Assembly (NCBI RefSeq): GCF_963674925.1
Contig: NZ_OY771649.1
Coordinates: forward strand, 682,001 to 746,000
Reading direction: 5' to 3'
Origin: an uncultured Draconibacterium sp.
Lineage (GTDB): Bacteria; Bacteroidota; Bacteroidia; Bacteroidales; Prolixibacteraceae
Length of the DNA stretch: 64,000 nt
Shown: piece after piece, positions 53,541 through 63,493 of the stretch
Layout of the letters: every line of letters begins with the position of its first letter
Numbering within the stretch: the first letter of the stretch is position 1
Notes under the pieces: generated by a model
What the model was told of the DNA's origin: nothing
The model's input: the letters and a program-made list of their open reading frames with translations, nothing else
Database searches by the model: none
Translations under genes and position numbers: made by a program

Positions 53541-56054
53541 TTATTCTTGTTCTAAGTTATTTTCTTCATTATCAACACCTTCAGCATTTTCGTCAGTTTC
53601 GTTTTCTGAACTGCCTTCTTCAACTGCAATTCGGGCAACCGATGCAATGGTGTCGTCTTCTCTTAAATTGATTACGCGTACTCCCTGAGTTGCTCTTCCA
53701 AGTACAGATATGGTATTAACTGCTAAACGAATAGTAATTCCTTTTTGTGTGATAATCATCAGATCGTTATCATCTGAAACACTTTTTATCGCTACCAATT
53801 CACCGGTTTTTTCGGTTATATTCAGTGTTTTCACACCTTTTCCGCCACGGTTAGTAACACGGTAATCATCAATTTTAGAACGTTTTCCATATCCATTTTC
53901 GGCAACTACCAGGATATCTTCATTCTCATCCATTACACAAACCATACCAATTACTTCATCATTTTCATGACCAAGTGTGATACCGCGCACTCCGGATGCT
54001 GTTCTACCAATTGCCCGAACGATACTTTCGTTGAAACGAATTGCCTTTCCGGAACGCACTGCAAGCATAACTTCGCTGTTACCATTTGTCAAACGAGCTT
54101 CCAGTAACTGGTCGCCTTCTTTAATGGTAATTGCATTAACTCCATTTTGGCGTGGACGAGAATAAGCTTCTAAAGTTGTTTTCTTGATAATACCTTTTTT
54201 GGTAGCAAGAATAATGTAGTTATTATTGATGAATTCCTGATCGGCCAGTGTTTTCACTTTAATAAATGCCAATACCTGATCGTCAGGCTCAATATTTAAC
54301 ATGTTTTGAATTGCACGACCTTTTGAAGCCCTGGTTCCTTCCGGAATTTCATACACCTTCAGCCAGTAACATTTTCCTTTTTCAGTAAATAGTAAAAGGG
54401 TGTTATGCATTGAGGCAATAATAATGTGCTCCAGGAAGTCTTCATCACGGGTTGTACTTCCTTTCGAACCTATTCCTCCCCTGCCCTGAGTTCTGAACTC
54501 GGTTAGTGGCGTACGTTTTATATAACCTAAATGCGAAATAGTAATAACCATTTCTTCATCGGCATAAAAATCTTCAGGGTTAAATTCTTCTGCGTTTGGA
54601 ACAATTTCAGTTCGACGCTCATCGCCGTATTTGTCTTTAACTTCCTGCAGTTCGTCTTTTATGATTTGCATACGTAAGTTAACGTCGGCAAGGATGGCTT
54701 TATAGTTTTCGATTTGCGCCATAATTTCCTCGTATTCTTTACGAAGTTTGTCTTGCTCAAGACCGGTTAACTGACGTAAACGCATTTCAACAATTGCACG
54801 CGATTGTACGTCACTTAATTCAAATCGTTCAATCAGTTTGTTTCGTGCTTCTTCAGGAGTTGATGATCCGCGGATAATAGCAATTACTTCGTCGATATTA
54901 TCGCTGGCAATAATCAGTCCTTCAAGAATATGTGCACGTTTTTCGGCTTGCTCGAGTTCGTACTGTGTACGGCGTGTTACCACTTCGTGACGGTGATCAA
55001 CAAAGTGTTTGATCAGGTCTTTCAGGTTTAGAATTTTTGGGCGACCATGTACCAGCGCAATACTGTTAACACTAAACGAAGTTTGCAACTGGGTATATTT
55101 ATATAGTTTATTTAAAACCACGTTGCTCATTGCATCGCGTTTCAAATCATAAACAACACGCATACCTTCACGGTCCGACTCGTCGTTTACATTCGAAATT
55201 CCTTCAATTTTCTTTTCGTTAACCAGGTCGGCAGTTTTCTGAATCATTTCTGCACGGTTAACCATGTATGGAATCTCGGTTACAACAATTTTCTCACGGC
55301 CACCTTCATTTTCGATATGCGCTTTACCTCTGATAACAATACGTCCCCTTCCGGTTTCATATGCATCCTTAACTCCTTGATAACCATAAATAATACCACC
55401 TGTTGGAAAATCGGGAGCTTTAACGATATCGATAAGCTCTTCCATTTCAATATCATTGTTATTAACGTATGCAATGGTAGCATCAATAACATCACTAAGG
55501 TTGTGCGGAGCCATATTCGTGGCCATACCCACAGCAATACCCGATGCTCCATTTACAAGCAGCTGCGGTATTTTTGTTGGCAGAACAGTTGGTTCGCTTA
55601 ACGATTCATCGAAGTTTGGCTGGAAATCAACAGTATTTTTGTCCAGGTCGGCCAAAGTTTCTTCCGAAATCTTAGACATACGAGCCTCGGTATAACGCAT
55701 TGCTGCCGGGCTGTCACCATCAACAGAACCAAAGTTCCCCTGACCATCGACCATCGGGTAACGCAACGACCAGGGCTGCGCCATACGTACCATGGTAAAA
55801 TAAACTGAAGAGTCGCCATGCGGGTGGAACTTACCAAGTACCTCACCAACAATCCTGGCCGACTTTTTATACGGACGATTGGAAAGTATTCCAAGCTCGT
55901 GCATACCAAATAAAACCCGGCGGTGTACCGGTTTAAAACCATCGCGTACATCGGGTAATGCACGCGAAACAATTACCGACATTGAATAATCAATATAGGC
56001 AGACTTCATCTGCTCTTCAATGTTTATTCTGATAATCTTTTCACCTTCTGTCAT
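53541..56054 (-). CDS. gyrA: DNA gyrase subunit A
   Basis: 837 residues from ATG 56054, chosen because AAAGGAG lies 6 bp upstream (56060-56066). The breakage-reunion domain has the catalytic Tyr Y121 (AAMRYTEAR) and the region [17 protein letters not shown]. The C-terminal domain has the blades of the DNA-wrapping propeller, including the GyrA box [10 protein letters not shown]. It ends in a very acidic tail ([15 protein letters not shown]...). It supplies negative supercoiling with GyrB, encoded elsewhere. The residue equal to E. coli Asp87 is Phe. Confidence 0.97.
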   Translation of the reverse strand: MTEGEKIIRINIEEQMKSAYIDYSMSVIVSRALPDVRDGFKPVHRRVLFGMHELGILSNRPYKKSARIVGEVLGKFHPHGDSSVYFTMVRMAQPWSLRYPMVDGQGNFGSVDGDSPAAMRYTEARMSKISEETLADLDKNTVDFQPNFDESLSEPTVLPTKIPQLLVNGASGIAVGMATNMAPHNLSDVIDATIAYVNNNDIEMEELIDIVKAPDFPTGGIIYGYQGVKDAYETGRGRIVIRGKAHIENEGGREKIVVTEIPYMVNRAEMIQKTADLVNEKKIEGISNVNDESDREGMRVVYDLKRDAMSNVVLNKLYKYTQLQTSFSVNSIALVHGRPKILNLKDLIKHFVDHRHEVVTRRTQYELEQAEKRAHILEGLIIASDNIDEVIAIIRGSSTPEEARNKLIERFELSDVQSRAIVEMRLRQLTGLEQDKLRKEYEEIMAQIENYKAILADVNLRMQIIKDELQEVKDKYGDERRTEIVPNAEEFNPEDFYADEEMVITISHLGYIKRTPLTEFRTQGRGGIGSKGSTTRDEDFLEHIIIASMHNTLLLFTEKGKCYWLKVYEIPEGTRASKGRAIQNMLNIEPDDQVLAFIKVKTLADQEFINNNYIILATKKGIIKKTTLEAYSRPRQNGVNAITIKEGDQLLEARLTNGNSEVMLAVRSGKAIRFNESIVRAIGRTASGVRGITLGHENDEVIGMVCVMDENEDILVVAENGYGKRSKIDDYRVTNRGGKGVKTLNITEKTGELVAIKSVSDDNDLMIITQKGITIRLAVNTISVLGRATQGVRVINLREDDTIASVARIAVEEGSSENETDENAEGVDNEENNLEQE

Positions 56055-56059
56055 TATAT

Positions 56060-56104
56060 CTCCTTTCAAAATAAATTATCACTATTTAAAGACCCACAAA
56101 AATA
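56060..56104 (-). promoter_or_regulatory. Promoter box and Shine-Dalgarno of gyrA
   Basis: On the minus strand: -7 box TATTTTTG (56097-56104) and AAAGGAG (56060-56066), 5-6 bp before ATG 56054. The strong Shine-Dalgarno is unusual for this genome and decides the start. Confidence 0.6.
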
Positions 56105-56204
56105 GTAAAATCATTCGTGTAACACGCATATCTAGTAGTGTTTTACATACTTTTGACAAGAAGATATTAACATATCAACTGACAATTGTGCATGATGTTT
56201 AGGT

Positions 56205-56319
56205 TACCTTTGATAACTTCTGCCATTTCGATACCTACCAGCTTCAAATTTTATTTAATTTAGTTTTTCAACCTTTTAGGAATAGTATTTGTTAAACCGA
56301 GATAAAAAGGAGACTATAT
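56205..56319 (+). promoter_or_regulatory. Promoter box and Shine-Dalgarno of clpC
   Basis: -7 box TACCTTTG at 56205-56212; no clear -33 box. AAGGAG at about 56307-56312, 7 bp before ATG 56320, fixes the start. Confidence 0.5.
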
Positions 56320-58845
56320 ATGGATTCACAATTTTCACCAAGAATTAAAGACATTATCGGATACAGCCGGGAGGAGGCAATTCGTTTGGGGAATGATTAT
56401 ATAGGCCAGGAGCATCTTTTTTTGGGAATTTTGAGAGAAGGCGAAGGTACTGCCACTGATATTCTTGAAAACCTGGGTGTTGACCTGGTTGAAGTAAAAC
56501 AACTAATCGAAAGCAAGGTACGCACAGATAAAGATATCAATCAGAAAGCGGATTTGATTATGCTTAAATCAACCGAAAAAACGTTGAAATTGATTTACCT
56601 TGAAGCACGATCGTTTAAGAGCGCAACTGCCAACAGCGGCCATCTTTTGCTGGCGATATTGAAAGACAACGACAGCTTGATAACTCAATTGCTTGTTGAA
56701 CTGGGTATTAATTATTACATGGTTAAGTCGCAGTTGCAAGACTATCAGCAGCCTGAAGCAAAATCAGATTTTCCTGAAAACGACGACGATGAGCCGGGCG
56801 AAGGTTTTGGTAAAGGCCCGTCGGGCGGACCAAGTTCGAAGAAAGCTGCCGGAGCAAAATCGGATACACCTGTACTCGATAATTTTGGTATTGATATTAC
56901 CAAACTGGCAGAAGAAAACAGCCTTGATCCAATTGTAGGTCGCGAAAAAGAGATTGAGCGACTGGCACAAATCCTGAGTCGACGCAAAAAGAACAATCCA
57001 ATTTTAATTGGAGAACCCGGCGTTGGAAAATCGGCTATTGCCGAAGGATTGGCACTTCGTATCATAGGTAAAAAAGTATCAAGAATATTATTCGACAAAC
57101 GCGTTGTAAGTCTTGATATTGCTTCGATTGTGGCGGGGACAAAATACCGAGGGCAGTTTGAGGAGCGTATGAAAGCGATTTTAAATGAGCTATCGAAAGT
57201 GAACAATGTTATTTTGTTTATCGACGAGATTCATACGATTGTAGGAGCCGGTGGCGCAACCGGATCGCTCGATGCGGCCAACATGTTAAAACCTGCTTTG
57301 GCACGTGGCGATATTCAATGTATTGGAGCTACAACATTGGATGAATACCGTCAGCAAATTGAAAAAGACGGTGCTTTGGAACGTCGTTTCCAAAAAGTAA
57401 TGGTTGATCCAACTTCGGTAGACGAAACCATTGAAATTCTGAATAACATTAAAGATCGTTACGAAGATCACCACAATGTAACTTTTACGCCTGAAGCGAT
57501 TGAAAGCTGTGTAAAATTAACTGCACGCTACATTACCGATCGTTATTTACCGGACAAAGCCATCGATGCACTTGACGAAGCGGGCTCGCGTGTTCATATT
57601 TCGAATATCAATGTTCCGGATAGCATTGTTAAGCTGGAAGAGAAGATAGAGAAAACGAAAGAGGATAAAATTGCTGCAGTTAAAAGTCAGAATTTTGAGC
57701 TGGCGGCCAATTATCGTGATAAAGAAAAAAACCTGCTCACTCTTTTGGAAGATGCAAAAGAACAGTGGGAAAAAGATTTGTTGAATCACCGGGAAACGGT
57801 TGATGAACACAAAGTGGCTGAAGTGGTGGCCATGATGTCGGGAATTCCGGTACAGCGTATTGCGCAAGCCGAAGGGAAACGCCTGATGAATATGGGTAAT
57901 GATCTGAAAGGCAAAGTCATAGGACAAGACGAGGCAATTGCCAAAATCGTTAAGGCCATTCAGCGTAACCGTGCAGGATTGAAAGACCCAAACCGGCCGA
58001 TCGGAACATTTATTTTCCTTGGGCCTACAGGTGTTGGAAAAACCCAGTTGGCAAAAGTTTTAACCACTTATTTGTTCGACAATCTGGATTCGCTGATACG
58101 AATTGACATGAGTGAATACATGGAAAAATTTGCGGTGTCGCGGTTAGTTGGAGCGCCTCCGGGATATGTGGGATACGAAGAAGGCGGACAGTTGACTGAA
58201 AAAGTAAGAAGAAAGCCCTACTCTGTTGTTTTACTCGACGAAATTGAGAAAGCACATCCTGATGTATTTAATATTTTGCTTCAGTTGATGGACGAAGGAC
58301 GTTTGACCGATAGTTTGGGGCGCAATATTGATTTCAAAAATACGATTGTCATTATGACATCGAATATTGGCTCTCGTCAGTTAAAAGATTTCGGTCGTGG
58401 TGTTGGTTTCGCAACGGCTAAAACACCTGAAGAGGAAAACGAGCATACAAAATACATTATTCAGAAAGCGCTGAAAAAGGCATTTGCTCCGGAATTCCTG
58501 AACCGCATCGACGATGTTGTGATGTTCAACCAACTGGAGAAAAAGCATATTCACAGCATTATCGACATAGAAATAGAAGGTTTGTACAAGCGTGTTGAGT
58601 CATTGAATTACAAGCTTAAAATTTCTCCGGCAGCAAAAGATTTTATTGCCGAAAAAGGCTATGATCCTCAGTTTGGTGCCCGACCATTAAAACGAGCCAT
58701 CCAGAAATATCTGGAAGATGAAATGGCAGAAATTATAATAAAGGCGTCAATTACCGAAGGCGATACCATTTCTGTAGGTTTTGATAAGAAAAATGAAAAA
58801 CTTCAGATGCGTATTTTATCCAATAAAAAAGCATTGAAGGAATAA
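56320..58845 (+). CDS. clpC: ATP-dependent Clp protease ATP-binding subunit ClpC
   Basis: 841 residues. Clp-N repeats (about 5-145), first AAA+ domain with Walker A GEPGVGKS near residue 231, a UVR-type coiled region (IAAVKSQNFELAANYRDKEKN, about 445-465), second AAA+ domain with GPTGVGKT near 568, and a C-terminal small domain. The order is that of ClpC rather than ClpB, as the middle segment is short. It unfolds proteins for ClpP or refolds aggregates. It is divergent from gyrA. Confidence 0.95.
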   Translation: MDSQFSPRIKDIIGYSREEAIRLGNDYIGQEHLFLGILREGEGTATDILENLGVDLVEVKQLIESKVRTDKDINQKADLIMLKSTEKTLKLIYLEARSFKSATANSGHLLLAILKDNDSLITQLLVELGINYYMVKSQLQDYQQPEAKSDFPENDDDEPGEGFGKGPSGGPSSKKAAGAKSDTPVLDNFGIDITKLAEENSLDPIVGREKEIERLAQILSRRKKNNPILIGEPGVGKSAIAEGLALRIIGKKVSRILFDKRVVSLDIASIVAGTKYRGQFEERMKAILNELSKVNNVILFIDEIHTIVGAGGATGSLDAANMLKPALARGDIQCIGATTLDEYRQQIEKDGALERRFQKVMVDPTSVDETIEILNNIKDRYEDHHNVTFTPEAIESCVKLTARYITDRYLPDKAIDALDEAGSRVHISNINVPDSIVKLEEKIEKTKEDKIAAVKSQNFELAANYRDKEKNLLTLLEDAKEQWEKDLLNHRETVDEHKVAEVVAMMSGIPVQRIAQAEGKRLMNMGNDLKGKVIGQDEAIAKIVKAIQRNRAGLKDPNRPIGTFIFLGPTGVGKTQLAKVLTTYLFDNLDSLIRIDMSEYMEKFAVSRLVGAPPGYVGYEEGGQLTEKVRRKPYSVVLLDEIEKAHPDVFNILLQLMDEGRLTDSLGRNIDFKNTIVIMTSNIGSRQLKDFGRGVGFATAKTPEEENEHTKYIIQKALKKAFAPEFLNRIDDVVMFNQLEKKHIHSIIDIEIEGLYKRVESLNYKLKISPAAKDFIAEKGYDPQFGARPLKRAIQKYLEDEMAEIIIKASITEGDTISVGFDKKNEKLQMRILSNKKALKE

Positions 58846-58864
58846 GAAACAAAATATTATAATG

Positions 58865-58892
58865 AAAAAGGAGGTGAAAACCTCCTTTTTTT
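58865..58892. terminator. Bidirectional terminator between clpC and the phosphatase gene
   Basis: AAAAAGGAGG (58865-58874), loop TGAAAA, CCTCCTTTTT (58881-58890) followed by T residues. The stop codon of the minus-strand gene overlaps its edge. Confidence 0.9.
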
Positions 58893-60801
58893 ATGCCTTG
58901 TAATTAAAGATTAGCATGGTTATATCATCGGCTTGTTGTGCATGGCCCATATACATTTTGAAACTCTTTTCTAAACGTTCAATCATTTCCTTTGGGCTAC
59001 TTCCGGTAAGTGATTTCAGATTCTCAACAAGTTGACGGTTACTGTACTGCACATTGTTTTCGTTTAGCATTTCGGTAACCCCATCAGTGTATAAAACAAG
59101 CGTATCTTCCTTGTTCAGTTGAATTTTGGCTGAACCATAAGATTTGTCGGGATAAAGCCCCAATGGCAGCCCGTGCGACTGGGCTAATTCTTTAACCTTC
59201 CCGCCATTCGTCAATACATATCCCGGAGTATGAGCCGCATTACAGTATTCTAAAATGCCGGTTTTTACATTCAGAACGCCCAAAAACAATGTTAGAAAGA
59301 ACTGATGGTGGTTGCTTGTGCACAACTCTTTATTTACTTTCTCAACAATTTTATTTGCTTTAGGCATCAACGCATTTGTTTTAATTGTTGTTTGGGCAAC
59401 ACTCATAAAAAATGCTGCAGGAACCCCTTTCCCTGAAACATCACCCATGGTTAAAACCAGGTGCTCTTCATCAATAAAGAAATAATCGAACAAGTCGCCA
59501 CTTACCCCTTTAGCCGGTTGGTAAGTGGAATAGAGATCAATATCAGTACGACCGGGGAAAGCAGGATGAATTGTTTTAATAAAACTTTGCTGAATTTCGG
59601 AAGCCTGATCCATATCTTCCTGTCGTCGTTGCTTTTTCTTTTGTTCGTCCGATTGTGTTTGCAGATATTTCTCATACCACGATTTCATATAATTCAAACT
59701 CTCGGCAACCTGAATAACTTCATTCTCGGGAATATCTTTATAAGGACCGGTTAAATTACTAAAGCGTTTTAATTGTTTGGTAACCAAACTTAGTGGTTTT
59801 ATCTGCCGGTTAATTATATATGTTACTGTTAAATAGATGACAAGAATTCCTAATACGGAGAAAAACAGCATCTGAAGTACAGGTAAATACAAGGGTTCGA
59901 ATAATTCTTTATAGGGTAAAACCGAGGCCAAAATCCAGCCATTCTGCTCGATAGGTACATAATAAACCAGGGCTTTCTCATAATTAAATAACTCAGGATA
60001 AGCGATTAAAGTTCCCGGTTTATTTTCTGAAAGTACCTGATCGTTTGTGTCCTTTACATCTTCGCGTAAAACTTTTTCATTAATATCGTAAATGCTGCGG
60101 TTAAGTATCCAATCTTTAACTGGATGTGAAATATAAACGCCGTCCTTCGACATCAGAAAAGCAAAACCTCCTTTTCCTATTTTTAAACTATTCACCTCCT
60201 TATTCAATTCATTTAACGACAATTCGCAAATTACTTCTCCGACTCGTTTTTTTTGTCCGGAAGGAGTTTTGATGATTATAGGTGAGCAGTAAGCTGCAAC
60301 AACAATATTATTTCGTTCGCACAAATAGGGTTCCGACCAACCTTCTCCTTTCTGTTTAATCAATTTCTCAAACTGCACCTGCTCATTCGCGCACGATGAA
60401 ATACCACCACTACCCCGTTGTATTGCGGTAGAATCACCATCTCGGTAGGTAAAATAACTCCAATATGGTAAGTTCGTAACTGTTGAATCAATCTTTACAT
60501 AAATGGCATTAATGAAGGGATATTTGACGACCAGACTTTGAATAAACAAATCGGCATGATCTTGCTGACCGTAAAAAATAACCTGATCGGCAATATTACC
60601 GGCAACCTCGGACGTTGTAACAATGTAACGTTGCACCTGGCTGGTTACATGGGTACTTTGCGACATCGCCTTATTCTTTACACTTTCTTTTATAAGTGTT
60701 TGATTGAAAAGAAAAAATATACCAATAAAAGCAATAAATACCCCTATTACAGCCAGGGAAATATAAACACTCAACCGATATGCAATTGATTTATTTAACA
60801 T
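58891..60801 (-). CDS. RsbU/SpoIIE-type PP2C phosphatase with an extracellular sensor
   Basis: 636 residues. Two membrane segments (about 12-34 and 308-330) bracket a periplasmic sensor of dCache type (about 40-305, with GKGGFAFLMSKDGVYISHP in the second PAS-like half). A HAMP-like segment (INRQIKPLSLVTKQLKRFSNL) and a coiled coil rich in Gln/Lys follow. The C-terminal PP2C domain (about 410-636) shows SGDLFDYFFIDEEHLVLTMGDVSGKGVPAAFFMS and VLYTDGVTEM, with the metal-binding Asp residues. It should dephosphorylate an anti-sigma-factor antagonist, none of which is encoded nearby. Confidence 0.9.
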   Translation of the reverse strand: MLNKSIAYRLSVYISLAVIGVFIAFIGIFFLFNQTLIKESVKNKAMSQSTHVTSQVQRYIVTTSEVAGNIADQVIFYGQQDHADLFIQSLVVKYPFINAIYVKIDSTVTNLPYWSYFTYRDGDSTAIQRGSGGISSCANEQVQFEKLIKQKGEGWSEPYLCERNNIVVAAYCSPIIIKTPSGQKKRVGEVICELSLNELNKEVNSLKIGKGGFAFLMSKDGVYISHPVKDWILNRSIYDINEKVLREDVKDTNDQVLSENKPGTLIAYPELFNYEKALVYYVPIEQNGWILASVLPYKELFEPLYLPVLQMLFFSVLGILVIYLTVTYIINRQIKPLSLVTKQLKRFSNLTGPYKDIPENEVIQVAESLNYMKSWYEKYLQTQSDEQKKKQRRQEDMDQASEIQQSFIKTIHPAFPGRTDIDLYSTYQPAKGVSGDLFDYFFIDEEHLVLTMGDVSGKGVPAAFFMSVAQTTIKTNALMPKANKIVEKVNKELCTSNHHQFFLTLFLGVLNVKTGILEYCNAAHTPGYVLTNGGKVKELAQSHGLPLGLYPDKSYGSAKIQLNKEDTLVLYTDGVTEMLNENNVQYSNRQLVENLKSLTGSSPKEMIERLEKSFKMYMGHAQQADDITMLIFNYKA

Positions 60802-60852
60802 TATTCTTTTATTGTTCCCGATTAAAACAATTTACGGATTATTTTTCAGATG

Positions 60853-61722
60853 TCAGGCATTATGATCAAAATTTAACCATTTCCGTGTTCCCTCAAAACT
60901 GCAGGTAAACGAAGCTAATAATGCTGCTTGCTGAATAGCTCTTTCGAAATCAGTGCTTTCGACATAGTAGTAGCAAAAAGCACCATGAAGAAAATCTCCT
61001 GCACCAAGCGTATCTTTAACCTCTACTTTTGGTACGGCAACAGTCCCCTTTTTTTCCTTTAATAAAAATTCAATTTCAGAATCACCATTTGAAATAGCCA
61101 CCGAATTTACGTTTTTGGCTGTCATAAAATCAAATAGTTCTTTCCGGTTTTTACTTTTGGGCGGCATAAAGTCAGCTGAGCATATGGCAATATCAACAAA
61201 GTCTAACAGCTCGTCAAACTGCGGTTTCCAGCTTCCACAATCAGCAACAACAGGTATTCCCCGTTCTTTACAAATCCGCACACATTCAAGGCTGAATTCG
61301 GGATAAAAACCATCGATTAGTACAATTTGTGGCTCTACCAGGTCAATCAGTTTTTGGGGCGAAATCGTACTCTTAACTTCTGTCGGATTATGTGTAACAA
61401 TAGTACGATCACCATTTTTCGATGTCAACACGGTGGCCAAAATCGTTTCAAATTCCTGGCCATAAGCCAGATCAAAATGATCTACTCCAACACTGTTCAG
61501 ATCCTGATCGATAAATGAGGAAAAAGCATTGAGACCGGCAGGACTGGCAAGTGTTGCTGTTTTATTCAAATACGCAAACGCAACAGCGGCATTGGTTGCC
61601 GGTCCACCTACTAAGATATCCGGATTACCGGTTTTAATTTTGGTATTGGCAATAGGAATATCATCAATAAAATACTGAATATCAATTGTAGTAAGTCCTA
61701 CGAATAAGGCTCTGTGTTTCAT
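60853..61722 (-). CDS. PfkB-family carbohydrate/nucleoside kinase
   Basis: 289 residues from the second of two adjacent ATGs; the first (61725) is equally possible. The ribokinase fold shows GGPATNAAVAFAYL near the N-terminus and the catalytic PfkB signature DTLGAGDFLHGAF. The substrate lid motif is not diagnostic, so ribose, fructose, nucleosides or sugar phosphates are all possible. It lies downstream of fabG on the same strand, with a terminator between. Confidence 0.85.
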   Translation of the reverse strand: MKHRALFVGLTTIDIQYFIDDIPIANTKIKTGNPDILVGGPATNAAVAFAYLNKTATLASPAGLNAFSSFIDQDLNSVGVDHFDLAYGQEFETILATVLTSKNGDRTIVTHNPTEVKSTISPQKLIDLVEPQIVLIDGFYPEFSLECVRICKERGIPVVADCGSWKPQFDELLDFVDIAICSADFMPPKSKNRKELFDFMTAKNVNSVAISNGDSEIEFLLKEKKGTVAVPKVEVKDTLGAGDFLHGAFCYYYVESTDFERAIQQAALLASFTCSFEGTRKWLNFDHNA

Positions 61723-61739
61723 CAAAACAAAGAAACAAA

Positions 61740-61765
61740 AAAAGCTGCCCTTTCAGACAGCTTTT
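61740..61765 (-). terminator. Terminator of fabG
   Basis: On the minus strand AAAAGCTG and CAGCTTTT form an 8-bp stem with a 10-nt loop, followed by a T-run. Confidence 0.8.
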
Positions 61766-61784
61766 CTTTATTTAATTATGTTTT

Positions 61785-62531
61785 TTACGTGTTCATTGCA
61801 CCACAAACAGTGATAACCTGTCCGCTTACATAAGATGAAAGGTCGGATGCAAGGAAGGTCGCAACACCTGCAACTTCTTCCGGTGTTCCTCCTCTTTTTA
61901 ACGGAATTGAGGCTTCCCAGGCTTTACGTGCATCTTCCGGAATTTTACCGGTCATTTCAGTAATAATAAAACCAGGAGCGATGGCATTTGAGCGAACACC
62001 ACGAGAACCCAGTTCGCGTGCTATCGACTTGGTAAAACCAATAATACCCGCTTTTGATGCCGAGTAGTTCGACTGACCTGCATTTCCGCTAACACCAACA
62101 ACCGAACTTAGGTTGATAATTGAACCTGAACGTTGTTTTAGCATCGTGCGCTGAGCTGCTTTTGTAAAGTTAAACACTGATTTCAGGTTAACGTTAATTA
62201 CTGCATCCCACTGGTCTTCAGTCATTCGCATTAACAAAGTATCTTTTGTTATACCTGCGTTATTTACCAATACATCGATACGGCCAAATTCTTTAACAAT
62301 TTCGGTAACAACCCGGTCGGTATCTTCAAAATTACTTGCATCAGAAGCATATCCTTTGGCTTTTACGCCATAAGTTTTTAATTCCTCTTCCGTGGCTTTC
62401 ATATTGTCATCTTCAAAAAGATCGGTAAAGGCAACATCGCACCCTTCCTGTGCATACTTTACAGCAATTGCTTTACCAATACCGCGAGAAGCACCGGTAA
62501 TTATCGCTGTTTTTCCTTCAAGTAATTTCAT
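61785..62531 (-). CDS. fabG: 3-oxoacyl-[acyl-carrier-protein] reductase FabG
   Basis: 248 residues, a classical short-chain dehydrogenase. Cofactor motif TGASRGIG, structural NNAG (VLVNNAGITKDTLLMRM), catalytic Ser-Tyr-Lys with NYSASKAG, and NAIAPGFIITEMT; the TKDTLLMRM phrase after NNAG is distinctive of FabG. It reduces the 3-keto group in each cycle of fatty-acid synthesis with NADPH. No other fab genes are adjacent. Confidence 0.92.
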   Translation of the reverse strand: MKLLEGKTAIITGASRGIGKAIAVKYAQEGCDVAFTDLFEDDNMKATEEELKTYGVKAKGYASDASNFEDTDRVVTEIVKEFGRIDVLVNNAGITKDTLLMRMTEDQWDAVINVNLKSVFNFTKAAQRTMLKQRSGSIINLSSVVGVSGNAGQSNYSASKAGIIGFTKSIARELGSRGVRSNAIAPGFIITEMTGKIPEDARKAWEASIPLKRGGTPEEVAGVATFLASDLSSYVSGQVITVCGAMNT

Positions 62532-62730
62532 TCGTTTATAATTTTAATTTAAATGGCAGATTTGAGCAAATCATATTTACAACTTGCAAAAACTGTTACC
62601 ATCATATTTGTTTTCGTAGCGCAAATATAAATTTTCTTCAAGTTATACGGAAAATGAACTGTAGATTAATCGTTTTCCGGGGCAAGTATCTTTCTGTTAA
62701 CAATAAACTTCAAACATTTGGTTGAAAAGT

Positions 62731-63468
62731 TCAAAATAACAATTCGCCCAACTGATTTAAAACTTCGGTGGCTTTCCCTTTTAAGTAAATATCGGTTATT
62801 GACGAGGTGAAAATGGTTTCCTCCGGATTGATTTCAATGATTGTTGCACCTGCCTGTTTCGCAGTACGTGGCACATACGATGCCGGTGTTACTTCGCCCG
62901 TTGATCCAACTATAATGCAAACTTTCGCTTTTTCGGCCGCTGCGAACGAATCGGCATAGGCATCGGGCGGAATTCCTTCGCCAAAAAATATAAAGTCGGG
63001 CTTTAGCACTTCTCCATCATTTACACATTTGGGCGGAATGTTTTCAAAATCAATATCTCCGGCATCATAAATTTTTCCGCACTTTAAACATTTTAGCTTT
63101 TTTGAATTCCCATGAAACTCATAAACTGTTTCACTTCCGGCTTCGTAATGTAGGTTGTCGATATTCTGGGTAACAACAGCATTTAACAGCTTGTTACTTT
63201 CCATCTGTGCGAGTACACGGTGCGCATCATTGGGTTTTGCATCAGCAAAAAAGTCGTAAAATATCTCACGAATATAGTTCCAGCAGTGTTCCGGGTTATT
63301 CAGGAAATATACCAAATCCAGCACCTGTGGATCGTATTTGTTCCAAAGACCGTGTTCTCCACGAAACGGAGGAATCCCACTTTCAACCGAAATTCCGGCG
63401 CCTGTAAACGCCATGGTGTATTTCGATTTTTTTATTAGGTTTGCAGCTTCATTTTTTAAGATTTCCAC
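62731..63468 (-). CDS. cobB: NAD-dependent protein deacylase (sirtuin, CobB-like)
   Basis: About 245 residues from GTG 63468, which gives a family-like N-terminus; TTG 63519 would extend it by 17 residues. Motifs: NAD loop TGAGISVESGIPPFRG, TQNIDNLH, the catalytic His in YEFHG, and the VGSTGEV and EINPE regions. The zinc ribbon has C-x2-C (CLKCGK) and then only one further Cys (PPKCVND), where a second C-x2-C is usual. It should remove acetyl or acyl groups from lysine. It faces the RgpF-like gene, whose start is about 25 bp away. Confidence 0.88.
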   Translation of the reverse strand: MEILKNEAANLIKKSKYTMAFTGAGISVESGIPPFRGEHGLWNKYDPQVLDLVYFLNNPEHCWNYIREIFYDFFADAKPNDAHRVLAQMESNKLLNAVVTQNIDNLHYEAGSETVYEFHGNSKKLKCLKCGKIYDAGDIDFENIPPKCVNDGEVLKPDFIFFGEGIPPDAYADSFAAAEKAKVCIIVGSTGEVTPASYVPRTAKQAGATIIEINPEETIFTSSITDIYLKGKATEVLNQLGELLF

Positions 63469-63493
63469 ATTTACTCTATATTTTAAAAGTATA

